6,103 nt of DNA from Actinomycetes bacterium (GCA_030425055.1 JAUHVN010000177.1:1-6103); one strand, 5' to 3'; shown: positions 1-5,503, counted from the stretch's first letter. Notes: generated by a model not told the origin, from the letters alone. Translations and numbers: made by a program.

Positions 1-97
1 GGCGCTCCTTGAGGGCCGGCAGCGACGTCACGACGACGGCGTAGCCGAGCCCCTGCGCGGCGTAGGCCGCGGTGACCGCGACCCGCGTGCGGGTCAG
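1..97 (-). CDS. N-terminus of a probable MFS transporter (partial, CTG start)
   Basis: Only the first 32 codons lie in the window; the gene runs off at position 1. The peptide begins M-T-R-T-R, a short basic N-terminus, followed by a hydrophobic helix (about residues 6-25) ending in SLPALKER. A first helix followed by a loop of the type R/S-x-P-A-L-K-x-R is typical of major facilitator superfamily transporters, so a membrane exporter or importer of unknown substrate is likely. No ATG, GTG or TTG lies in frame before the protein-like part. A CTG at 95-97 sits 6 bases after a GAAGGA ribosome-binding site. Codons after the CTG end almost only in G or C, whereas in-frame triplets before it (AGT, CCA, TGT, GAA, GGA) do not, which supports the start. 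It lies 38 bases after sdhB on the same strand and could be read through from the sdh operon. The family call rests on one helix, so the substrate is unknown. Confidence 0.55.
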   Translation of the reverse strand, partial: MTRTRVAVTAAYAAQGLGYAVVVTSLPALKER

Positions 98-103
98 GAA
101 CCG

Positions 104-109
104 TCCTTC
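104..109 (-). promoter_or_regulatory. Ribosome-binding site that places the CTG start
   Basis: On the minus strand this reads GAAGGA, complementary to the 16S rRNA tail, with a 6-base spacer (98-103) to the CTG at 97-95. No conventional start codon lies at a suitable distance in the transporter frame, so this site is the main reason for choosing CTG. Confidence 0.5.
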
Positions 110-135
110 GATACACGCCGCCTGCGGTGGCGCAC

Positions 136-915
136 TCAGGAACCGCCCCGCAGCACGGCCTGCTTGACCTCGGCGATGGCCTTCGTCACCTCGATGCCGC
201 GCGGGCACGCCTCGGTGCAGTTGAAGGTCGTGCGGCAGCGCCACACGCCTTCCTTGTCGTTGAGGATGTCGAGTCGCACGTCGCCCGCGTCGTCGCGCGA
301 GTCGAAGATGAAGCGGTGCGCGTTGACGATCGCGGCGGGGCCGAAGTACTGGCCGTCGGTCCAGAAGACCGGGCACGACGAGGTGCAAGCGGCGCACAGG
401 ATGCACTTGGTGGTGTCGTCGAAGACCTCGCGGTCGACGATCGACTGGATGCGCTCCTTGCCCTTCTCGGGCGCCGAGCTCGCGATGAGGAACGGCTGCA
501 CCTCGCGGTACGACGCGAAGAAGGGCTCCATGTCGACGACGAGGTCCTTCTCGAGCGGCAGGCCCTTGATCGCCTCGACGTAGATCGGCTGCGAGATGTC
601 GAGATCCTTGATGAGGGTCTTGCACGCGAGCCGGTTGCGGCCGTTGATGCGCATCGCGTCGGATCCGCAGATGCCATGGGCGCACGAGCGGCGGAACGTG
701 AGCGAGCCGTCGACCTCCCACTTGATCTTGTGCAGCGCGTCGAGCACACGGTCGGTCGAGTACAGCTCGACGTCGTAGTCGACCCAGCGCGGCTCCTCGT
801 CGACCTCGGGGTCGAAGCGACGGATGATGAACGTCACCAGGAACGACTGGATGCCGGTGTCGTCGGCGGCTTCGATCTCGGCGATGGCGTCGGGGTCCAC
901 CAGGGCGGTCGACAT
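136..915 (-). CDS. sdhB: Succinate dehydrogenase iron-sulfur subunit SdhB
   Basis: A complete 259-residue protein, normal length for the family. It carries electrons from the SdhA flavin through three iron-sulfur clusters to quinone at the membrane. By the well-studied E. coli pattern, the [2Fe-2S] ligands are C78, C83, D86 and C98 (motif CAHGICGSDA, with Asp in the third ligand position as in E. coli). The [4Fe-4S] ligands are C171, C174, C177 and C237, and the [3Fe-4S] ligands are C181, C227 and C233. Both C-P pairs (C181-P, C237-P) are present. The ATG at 913-915 overlaps the sdhA stop in TGATG, and AGGA in the end of sdhA lies 7 bases before it, so translation is probably coupled to sdhA. 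Longer in-frame readings into sdhA are rejected because the clear family sequence begins around this ATG. It is the last sdh gene; no factor for SdhA flavinylation (SdhE) follows. Confidence 0.97.
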   Translation of the reverse strand: MSTALVDPDAIAEIEAADDTGIQSFLVTFIIRRFDPEVDEEPRWVDYDVELYSTDRVLDALHKIKWEVDGSLTFRRSCAHGICGSDAMRINGRNRLACKTLIKDLDISQPIYVEAIKGLPLEKDLVVDMEPFFASYREVQPFLIASSAPEKGKERIQSIVDREVFDDTTKCILCAACTSSCPVFWTDGQYFGPAAIVNAHRFIFDSRDDAGDVRLDILNDKEGVWRCRTTFNCTEACPRGIEVTKAIAEVKQAVLRGGS

Positions 916-2720
916 CAGTACTTCCTCTCCATCGGCTGGTAGCGGGTCACGACGACGGGCTTCCAGTCCAGGCGGATGTGGTCCTCGGCGTTCGACGAGT
1001 GGGGGTCGCCGGTGAGGTACGCCATGGTGTGCTGCATGAAGGATTCGTCGTCGCGCTTGGGGTAGTCGTCGCGCATGTGACCGCCGCGGCTCTCCTGACG
1101 GTTGCGGGCGGTGACGACGACGACCTCGGCGATGTCGAGCAGGAAGCCGAGCTCGACGGCCTCGAGCAGGTCGGTGTTGTACCGCTTGCCCTTGTCGTCG
1201 ACGTGGATGTTCTTGTAGCGCGCGCGCAGCTCCTCGATGACCTCGAGGACCTCGCCGAGCGACTCGTCGGTGCGGAACACCTGCGCCTTGCGGTCCATCT
1301 CGTCCTGCAGCTTCTTGCGCAGCACGGCGATGCGCTCGGTGCCGGTGTTGTCGCGCAGACCCTCGATCATGTCGCGGACGCCCTGGGCGGGGTCGTCGGG
1401 CAGGTCGACGAACTCGGCGGTCTTCACGTACTCGACCGCGTTGCGCCCGGCCCGCTTGCCGAACACGTTGATGTCGAGCAGCGAGTTGGTGCCGAGGCGG
1501 TTCGAACCGTGCACCGACACGCACGCGCACTCGCCGGCGGCGTACAGGCCGGGGACGACCGTGGTGTTGTCGCTGAGCACCTGCGCGTCGTTGTTGGTCG
1601 GGATGCCGCCCATCGCGTAGTGCGCGGTCGGCATGACGGGCACCGGCTCGACGACCGGGTCGACGCCGAGGTAGGTGCGCGCGAACTCGGTGATGTCGGG
1701 GAGCTTGGTCTCGAGCACCTCGGCGCCCAGGTGCGTGCAGTCCAGCAGCACGTAGTCGCGGTGCGGACCGGCGCCGCGGCCCTCGGCGACCTCCTGCACC
1801 ATGCAGCGGCTGACGATGTCGCGCGGAGCGAGGTCTTTGATCGTCGGGGCGTAGCGCTCCATGAAGCGCTCACCCGAGACGTTGCGCAGGATCGCGCCCT
1901 CACCGCGTGCACCCTCGGTGAGCAGGATGCCGAGACCGGCGAGGCCGGTCGGGTGGAACTGGAAGAACTCCATGTCCTCGAGGGGGAGGCCCTTGCGCCA
2001 CACGATGCCCACGCCGTCGCCGGTGAGGGTGTGGGCGTTCGAGGTCGTCTTGTAGATCTTGCCGAAGCCGCCCGTCGCGAAGATCACGGCCTTCGAGTGG
2101 AAGACGTGCAGGTCGCCGGTGGCGAGCTCGTACGCGACGACACCCGCGACCTCGGTCTTGCCCGCGGCATCCTTCACCGTGATGAGGTCGAGCACGTAGA
2201 ACTCGTTGAAGAAGTTGATGCCGAGCTTGACGCAGTTCTGGAACAGCGTCTGCAGGATCATGTGGCCCGTGCGGTCGGCGGCGTAGCACGCGCGCCGCAC
2301 CGGCGTCTTGCCGTGGTCGGCCGTGTGCCCGCCGAAGCGGCGCTGGTCGATCTTGCCCTCGGGCGTGCGGTTGAACGGCAGGCCCATGTTCTCGAGGTCG
2401 ATGACCGCGTCGATGGCCTCCTTCGCGAGGATCTCGGCCGCATCCTGGTCGACGAGGTAGTCGCCGCCCTTGACGGTGTCGAAGGTGTGCCACTCCCACG
2501 AGTCCTCTTCGACGTTCGCCAGCGCCGCGGCCATGCCGCCCTGCGCGGCGCCGGTGTGCGACCGCGTCGGGTACAGCTTGGTGATGACGGCGGTCTTCGC
2601 GCCCGGGCCGGCTTCGATCGCCGCCCGCATGCCGGCGCCGCCGGCGCCGACGATCACGATGTCGAACTGGTGGTAGTGGACGCCGTCCTTGACGTAGGAG
2701 TCCGTCGTCTGTGTGCTCAC
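915..2720 (-). CDS. sdhA: Succinate dehydrogenase flavoprotein subunit SdhA
   Basis: A complete 601-residue flavoprotein that oxidises succinate to fumarate on the cytoplasmic face of complex II. The FAD-binding Rossmann motif is VGAGGAG (residues 24-30). The histidine that covalently holds FAD is H55, in SHTGAAQGG. Catalytic residues aligned by eye with E. coli SdhA (H242, E255, R286, H354, R399) are H256 (FHPTG), E269 (TEGARGEG), R300 (PRD), H367 (PTAHYAMGG) and R408 (SNRLGTNSLLD). Nothing essential is missing. The start is GTG at 2718-2720, giving M-S-T-Q-T-T-D, with GAGG about 10 bases upstream. The open frame continues upstream through sdhD, but that stretch is out of frame with the SdhD protein and has no family similarity. 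It follows sdhD after a 44-base gap and overlaps sdhB by one base in TGATG. Confidence 0.97.
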   Translation of the reverse strand: MSTQTTDSYVKDGVHYHQFDIVIVGAGGAGMRAAIEAGPGAKTAVITKLYPTRSHTGAAQGGMAAALANVEEDSWEWHTFDTVKGGDYLVDQDAAEILAKEAIDAVIDLENMGLPFNRTPEGKIDQRRFGGHTADHGKTPVRRACYAADRTGHMILQTLFQNCVKLGINFFNEFYVLDLITVKDAAGKTEVAGVVAYELATGDLHVFHSKAVIFATGGFGKIYKTTSNAHTLTGDGVGIVWRKGLPLEDMEFFQFHPTGLAGLGILLTEGARGEGAILRNVSGERFMERYAPTIKDLAPRDIVSRCMVQEVAEGRGAGPHRDYVLLDCTHLGAEVLETKLPDITEFARTYLGVDPVVEPVPVMPTAHYAMGGIPTNNDAQVLSDNTTVVPGLYAAGECACVSVHGSNRLGTNSLLDINVFGKRAGRNAVEYVKTAEFVDLPDDPAQGVRDMIEGLRDNTGTERIAVLRKKLQDEMDRKAQVFRTDESLGEVLEVIEELRARYKNIHVDDKGKRYNTDLLEAVELGFLLDIAEVVVVTARNRQESRGGHMRDDYPKRDDESFMQHTMAYLTGDPHSSNAEDHIRLDWKPVVVTRYQPMERKY

Positions 2721-2764
2721 GTGGGGGATGCCTCGGTCGTCTTTCGCTTCGTCGTCGCGCGCGC

Positions 2765-3217
2765 TCAGCCCTGTGCGCTGCAGATCTCGGTGAGGACGCT
2801 GCCGTCGCTCAGGTTGGGGATGCAGGGGTCGAAGGTGAACACCACGAGCGTGCCGAGCAGGATGAGGAATCCGGCCGACAGCCACAGCGCCCACACCAGC
2901 ACCTTGCGCGTGCCCTGGTGGGTGACGTAGTCGTTCACGATCGTGCGCATGCCGTTCGCGCCGTGGATCAGGGCGAGCCAGAGCATCAGCACGTCCCACC
3001 ACTGCCAGAACGGCGAGGCGAACTTGCCGGCCACGAAGGCGAAGTCGAGCCCGTGGATGCCGTCGCCGAGCATCAGGTTCACGAAGAGGTGGCCGAAGAT
3101 GAGGATGATCAGCAGCACGCCCGAGGCGCGCATGTAGATCCAGCCCCACTTCTCGAGGTTGACGCCGCCGCGCCGGGCGGTGGTCTGCGGCGTGCGGGGA
3201 TCGGCGATCGTGGACAT
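2765..3217 (-). CDS. sdhD: Succinate dehydrogenase membrane anchor SdhD
   Basis: A 150-residue hydrophobic subunit that, with SdhC, anchors SdhA/SdhB in the membrane and forms the quinone and heme sites. Three membrane helices are visible at about residues 31-50, 70-92 and 105-128. H43 lies in helix I (IFGHLFVNL). H85 lies in helix II in the segment HGANGMRTIVNDY, which resembles the heme-binding H-x(3)-G-M-x(5)-DY region of E. coli SdhD. The ATG at 3215-3217 overlaps the sdhC stop in TGATG and has GGAGG 9 bases upstream within sdhC. With three helices and a cytoplasmic N-terminus, the C-terminal tail (about 129-150) should face outward; it contains two cysteines, C132 and C146. The SdhC and SdhD names follow operon order and motif, as is usual for this divergent pair. 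Confidence 0.92.
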   Translation of the reverse strand: MSTIADPRTPQTTARRGGVNLEKWGWIYMRASGVLLIILIFGHLFVNLMLGDGIHGLDFAFVAGKFASPFWQWWDVLMLWLALIHGANGMRTIVNDYVTHQGTRKVLVWALWLSAGFLILLGTLVVFTFDPCIPNLSDGSVLTEICSAQG

Positions 3218-3651
3218 CAGTGACCGCCTCCCGCCCCGGCGAACACGTTCATGAGGTGGCGCGGCGTGAACGCGAGCATCGTCACGACCCACAGGCCGAG
3301 GACGCCCCACCACAGCTGTCGCTGGTGGCGCGTCGCCCACGACCAGATGTCGACGAGGATGATGCGCAGGCCGTTGTAGGCGTGGTACGCGATCGCGCCG
3401 ACCAGCGCGACCTCGCCGAGGCCGAGCAGCGGGTTCTTGTACGTGCCGATCACCGCGTCGTACGCGTCGGGTGCCACCCGGATGAGCGCCGTGTCCAGCA
3501 CGTGGACGAGCAGGAAGAAGAAGATCCCGATCCCGGTGATCCGGTGCAGCACCCACGACCACATGCCCTCGTTGCCGCGGTAGAGCGTTCCGCGGGGAAC
3601 CTTCGAGGTGGTCTCGGACACCGACGGGGTCACGCGTGCTGGTGCAGACAC
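3217..3651 (-). CDS. sdhC: Succinate dehydrogenase cytochrome b subunit SdhC
   Basis: A 144-residue membrane subunit, first gene of the operon. It has three predicted helices at about residues 34-57, 78-101 and 113-130. The family signature is HRITG (residues 36-40). H50 in helix I (LLVHVLDT) and H90 in helix II (YHAYNGLRIILVD) are the likely heme ligands. The start is GTG at 3649-3651, giving M-S-A-P-A-R-V-T, preceded at 5 bases by AGGGAGGA, the strongest ribosome-binding site in the window. An open frame extends 47 codons further upstream to an ATG, but that part is basic, low in family similarity and lacks a good binding site, and the predicted transcript start falls inside it. The stop overlaps the sdhD start, so the two anchors are probably made in equal amounts. 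Confidence 0.93.
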   Translation of the reverse strand: MSAPARVTPSVSETTSKVPRGTLYRGNEGMWSWVLHRITGIGIFFFLLVHVLDTALIRVAPDAYDAVIGTYKNPLLGLGEVALVGAIAYHAYNGLRIILVDIWSWATRHQRQLWWGVLGLWVVTMLAFTPRHLMNVFAGAGGGH

Positions 3652-3656
3652 GGCCG

Positions 3657-3664
3657 TCCTCCCT
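3657..3664 (-). promoter_or_regulatory. Strong ribosome-binding site of sdhC that decides a GTG start
   Basis: The minus strand reads AGGGAGGA, then a 5-base spacer, then GTG. This near-perfect anti-16S match decides for the GTG at 3649-3651 over in-frame ATGs about 34 and 47 codons further upstream. Confidence 0.8.
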
Positions 3665-3707
3665 GGTCGATCGACGAGGAGCGTGCGTTGGATGCCCCTC
3701 GACCGGT

Positions 3708-3744
3708 GCACCCCGAGGGTGCGAACCGGGCGCCTGGCGGGCGC
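3708..3744 (-). other. Structured part of the sdhC 5' leader (two small hairpins)
   Basis: Two perfect inverted repeats lie in the leader of the predicted sdhC transcript. One is at 3708-3722 (GCACCC, 3-base loop, GGGTGC). The other is at 3730-3744 (GCGCC, 5-base loop, GGCGC). Neither has a T-tract, so they are not terminators. They match no riboswitch I recognise and may be chance in GC-rich DNA or transcript-stabilising structures. Confidence 0.3.
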
Positions 3745-3751
3745 AGACTCC

Positions 3752-3779
3752 ATCCTATTCCCGTCGTCCGCGTGCAAGA
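3752..3779 (-). promoter_or_regulatory. Probable sdhCDAB promoter (-10 TAGGAT)
   Basis: On the minus strand TAGGAT (3757-3752) fits the actinobacterial sigma-A -10 pattern TAnnnT. A weak -35, TCTTGC (3779-3774), lies 16 bases upstream. The predicted transcript start is near 3745, giving a leader of about 94 bases before sdhC. A weak -35 with a palindrome just upstream (3782-3797) suggests a regulated promoter. This is the only good -10 I found between the palindrome and the sdhC start. Confidence 0.45.
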
Positions 3780-3781
3780 CG

Positions 3782-3797
3782 CTTAGGTGCACCTAAG
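3782..3797. promoter_or_regulatory. Perfect 16-base palindrome, candidate DtxR-family (iron/manganese) operator
   Basis: The sequence CTTAGGTGCACCTAAG equals its own reverse complement. Its outer parts, TTAGGTG and CACCTAA, are the half-sites of the actinobacterial DtxR/IdeR iron box (consensus about TTAGGTnAGnCTnACCTAA, 19 bases), but the 5 central bases are absent, giving a 14-base core. It lies between sdhC and the flotillin gene, centred about 44 bases before the predicted sdhC transcript start, where an activator or a repressor could act. The A/T-rich TTA/TAA arms stand out from the GC-rich surroundings. It could serve either gene. The regulator itself is not in the window. Confidence 0.5.
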
Positions 3798-3810
3798 GAG
3801 GCTCTCCACA

Positions 3811-3846
3811 GTGTCGTCCCGAGGCTCGTGCGTGATGGCAGGATGA
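3811..3846 (+). CDS. Possible 11-codon leader ORF upstream of the flotillin gene
   Basis: AAGGAGG (3795-3801), a full Shine-Dalgarno match, is followed after 9 bases by GTG and an open frame encoding M-S-S-R-G-S-C-V-M-A-G before TGA. It ends 51 bases before the flotillin start. The binding site overlaps the right arm of the palindrome, so the match may be a by-product of that arm. No repeated amino-acid run such as an attenuator would use is present, only a single Cys. I cannot identify a plus-strand promoter that would transcribe it. It is listed because the ribosome-binding site is unusually good for an otherwise non-coding spot. Confidence 0.2.
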   Translation: MSSRGSCVMAG

Positions 3847-3897
3847 CAGGGGCCGTCGCGCGATCCGCCGTCGGCGAGTACCACGAAGGAGTCGTCC

Positions 3898-5481
3898 ATG
3901 GAGATCGCCGGAATCGTCGGCATCCTGGTCATCGTCGGCGTCGGCGTCGTCGCCGCGATCATCGTCGGCCTCATCCTGCTGCTCTTCGCCCGCAGCTGGA
4001 TCAAGGTCGCCCGCGCGGATGAGGCGCTCGTGATCTCGGGCCGCAAGCAGAAGGTGCAGCAGGCGGTCGTCAACGTCGACGGCTCGACGCGGTCCGAGCT
4101 GTCGGAATCGCCGGTGACGGTCATCGTCAACGGCAAGTCGCTGGTGAACCCCATCACGCAGCGCCATGAGATCATCTCGCTGCGCTCGCGCCAGGTCTCG
4201 CTCAACGCCGAGGCGCAGTCGCTCGACAACGTGACGCTCAACGTCGACGGCGTCGCGATCGTGAAGATCGGCTCCGATCCGCTGTTCGTGCGTCGCGCCG
4301 CCGAGCGGTTCGCGTCGCAGGACAAGGCGATCGAGCAGTTCACGACCGAGCAGCTCGAGGGTGCCCTGCGCGGCATCGTCGCGACGCTGTCCGTCGTCGA
4401 GCTCATGCGCGAGCGCAAGAAGTTCTCCGACCAGATCGCCGCCGACGTCTCGAACGAACTCGCCGAGCAGGGGCTGATCCTCGACTCGTTCCAGATCAAG
4501 GGCATCACCGACGCCGTCGGCTACATCCAGTCGCTCGGCGCCCCCGAGATCCAGGCCAAGCGCCAGGCGGCCGAGATCGCGCAGACCAACGCCGACCGCG
4601 CGATCAACCAGAAGATCATCGCCAACCAGGAGGCGAACCTGGTCGAGCAGACGGCGCTGGACACCAACACCGCCAACTCGAGTGCGGGCGTCGGCCGTGC
4701 GCGGGCCGAGGCCGAGCAGGCCGAGTACCTCGCCCGCGCGCAGGCCGAGCAGGCGGTCCTGCAGCAGCAGGCCGAGAACAAGCAGGCGCAGCTGGACGCC
4801 GACGTCAAGCGCGTCGCCGACGCGCAGCGGTACGAGGCCGAGACCCGTGCGCAGGCCGATCTGTACACGCGCGAGCGCTCGGCCGAGGCCGCGGCGATCG
4901 AGCAGGTCAAGCAGGCCGAGGCGCGCACGCGCATCGCCGAGCAGCAGGCCGAGGCCGACCGTGCGCGCGCCGCCGGTGAAGCCGCGGCGGCCGAGGCCAA
5001 GGCGGCCGGTGAGGCCGGCGCGCTGCGCGCACTCGCCGACGCCGAGGCATCCGCTCGCCGCCTGCGCTCGCAGGCCGAAGCCGACGCGATCCGCGCCGAG
5101 GGCGAGGCGCGCGCGGCCGCCGTCGAGGCCGAGGCCGAGGCGATCGCCTCGAACCAGGAGGCGCTGCTCACGCAGCGGGTCGTCGAAGTGCTGCCGCAGA
5201 TCATGGCCGAGTTCGCGAAGGGCTACTCCGCGATCGGCAACGTCTCGATCATCGGCGCGGGCGACGACAGCGCATCGACCGTGATCGGCGGCGACAGCGC
5301 GAAGGCGATGCGCTCGGTGTTCGACAGCGTCGAGGCGGCGACCGGTCTCGACCTCGCGGCGATCATCCAGGGCCAGGCGGTCGGCCGCGGTGTCGGTGCC
5401 GGCATCGCCGAGGCGACCGCGGCGCCGGCGGCCCCGCGCGCCCCGAAGAAGGGCGGGGCCGAGCCGGCCGCGGACCGTTGA
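3898..5481 (+). CDS. FloT-like flotillin / SPFH-domain membrane scaffold protein
   Basis: A complete 527-residue protein, similar in size to Bacillus FloT (about 510). Order of parts: a membrane segment at residues 4-30 rich in I, V and G; an SPFH domain at about 33-210, including EALVISGR (42-49), NPITQR (84-89) and NVTLNVDGVAIVKIG (111-125); a long Ala/Glu/Gln-rich coiled coil at about 213-425; a flotillin C-terminal region at about 427-492 with VLPQIMAEF and ATGLDLAAII; and an Ala/Pro/Lys tail at 508-527. Flotillins oligomerise on the inner membrane face and organise membrane domains; the specific role here is unknown. The ATG has GAAGGAG 6 bases upstream. FloT-type genes often sit beside an NfeD-family gene; none is seen here, as the flanks are sdhC (divergent) and manC. 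The VxGGGxFVxP segment common in flotillins is altered to VNGKSLVNP. Confidence 0.9.
   Translation: MEIAGIVGILVIVGVGVVAAIIVGLILLLFARSWIKVARADEALVISGRKQKVQQAVVNVDGSTRSELSESPVTVIVNGKSLVNPITQRHEIISLRSRQVSLNAEAQSLDNVTLNVDGVAIVKIGSDPLFVRRAAERFASQDKAIEQFTTEQLEGALRGIVATLSVVELMRERKKFSDQIAADVSNELAEQGLILDSFQIKGITDAVGYIQSLGAPEIQAKRQAAEIAQTNADRAINQKIIANQEANLVEQTALDTNTANSSAGVGRARAEAEQAEYLARAQAEQAVLQQQAENKQAQLDADVKRVADAQRYEAETRAQADLYTRERSAEAAAIEQVKQAEARTRIAEQQAEADRARAAGEAAAAEAKAAGEAGALRALADAEASARRLRSQAEADAIRAEGEARAAAVEAEAEAIASNQEALLTQRVVEVLPQIMAEFAKGYSAIGNVSIIGAGDDSASTVIGGDSAKAMRSVFDSVEAATGLDLAAIIQGQAVGRGVGAGIAEATAAPAAPRAPKKGGAEPAADR
4681..5160 (+). repeat. Degenerate GCAGGCCGAG-type repeats encoding the flotillin coiled coil
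   Basis: This part of the flotillin gene is built from many imperfect copies of short units such as GCAGGCCGAG and GAGGCC, encoding Q-A-E, A-E-A and E-A runs. The repeats are in frame and vary, as expected for a coiled coil of Ala and Glu heptads written with GC-rich codons. I see no exact tandem array. Such tracts could allow slippage or length change between strains. Confidence 0.5.
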
Positions 5482-5491
5482 CACCGCCCAT

Positions 5492-5497
5492 TAGCCT
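5492..5497 (+). promoter_or_regulatory. Candidate -10 element for a leaderless manC transcript
   Basis: TAGCCT fits TAnnnT. Six bases (5498-5503) separate it from the A of the manC ATG, so the canonical transcript start would coincide with the first base of the start codon. No good -35 lies 16-18 bases upstream, which leakless -10-driven actinobacterial promoters can tolerate. manC lacks a well-spaced ribosome-binding site (only a G-run directly against the ATG), which agrees with leaderless translation. Confidence 0.4.
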
Positions 5498-5503
5498 GGG
5501 GGC

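Noticed and set aside
127..942. A 271-codon plus-strand open frame opposite sdhB.
   Set aside because: It is an antisense shadow; SdhB on the other strand has all cluster ligands intact.
978..2930. A 650-codon plus-strand open frame opposite sdhA and sdhD.
   Set aside because: Long antisense open frames arise in GC-rich DNA because GC-ending codons on one strand leave few stops on the other. The translation is repetitive in D, V, L, R and E and resembles no family, while the minus strand encodes clear SdhA and SdhD.
915..3149. SdhA extended upstream across sdhD (744 residues).
   Set aside because: The extension is an alternate-frame reading of sdhD. SdhA similarity begins just after the GTG at 2718-2720.
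3217..3792. A longer 191-residue SdhC starting at the ATG at 3790-3792.
   Set aside because: The extra 47 residues are basic and unlike the family, lack a ribosome-binding site, and begin inside the palindrome upstream of the predicted promoter. The GTG at 3649-3651 has AGGGAGGA at ideal spacing.
3782..3797. The palindrome as a MerR-family operator.
   Set aside because: MerR-type sites usually have the ACCT-type half first and the AGGT-type half second, with about 19 bases spanning a stretched promoter spacer. Here the halves are in the opposite order and lie upstream of the -35, which fits the DtxR family better.
3940..3990. The flotillin's extra segment between SGR and NPITQR as a novel insertion.
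   Set aside because: The corresponding part of Bacillus FloT also has a longer stretch here, as far as I recall that sequence, so it is not clearly new. Only the altered glycine-rich segment is noted in the gene entry.
5430..5460. An 8-bp inverted repeat (GGCCCCGC / GCGGGGCC, 15-base loop) near the end of the flotillin gene, as a terminator.
   Set aside because: It lies within the coding sequence of the Ala/Pro/Lys tail, has a long loop and no T-tract, and such repeats are expected by chance at this GC content.
5478..5483. A perfect -35 hexamer TTGACA over the flotillin stop codon.
   Set aside because: The nearest -10 (TAGCCT, 5492-5497) is only 8 bases away and nothing TAnnnT-like lies 16-18 bases downstream. 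The hexamer is partly fixed by the TGA stop codon.
3793..5484. A 563-codon minus-strand open frame opposite the flotillin gene.
   Set aside because: It is an antisense shadow of the Ala/Glu-rich flotillin; its protein is low-complexity in L, G, R and D, and the plus-strand gene is unmistakable.
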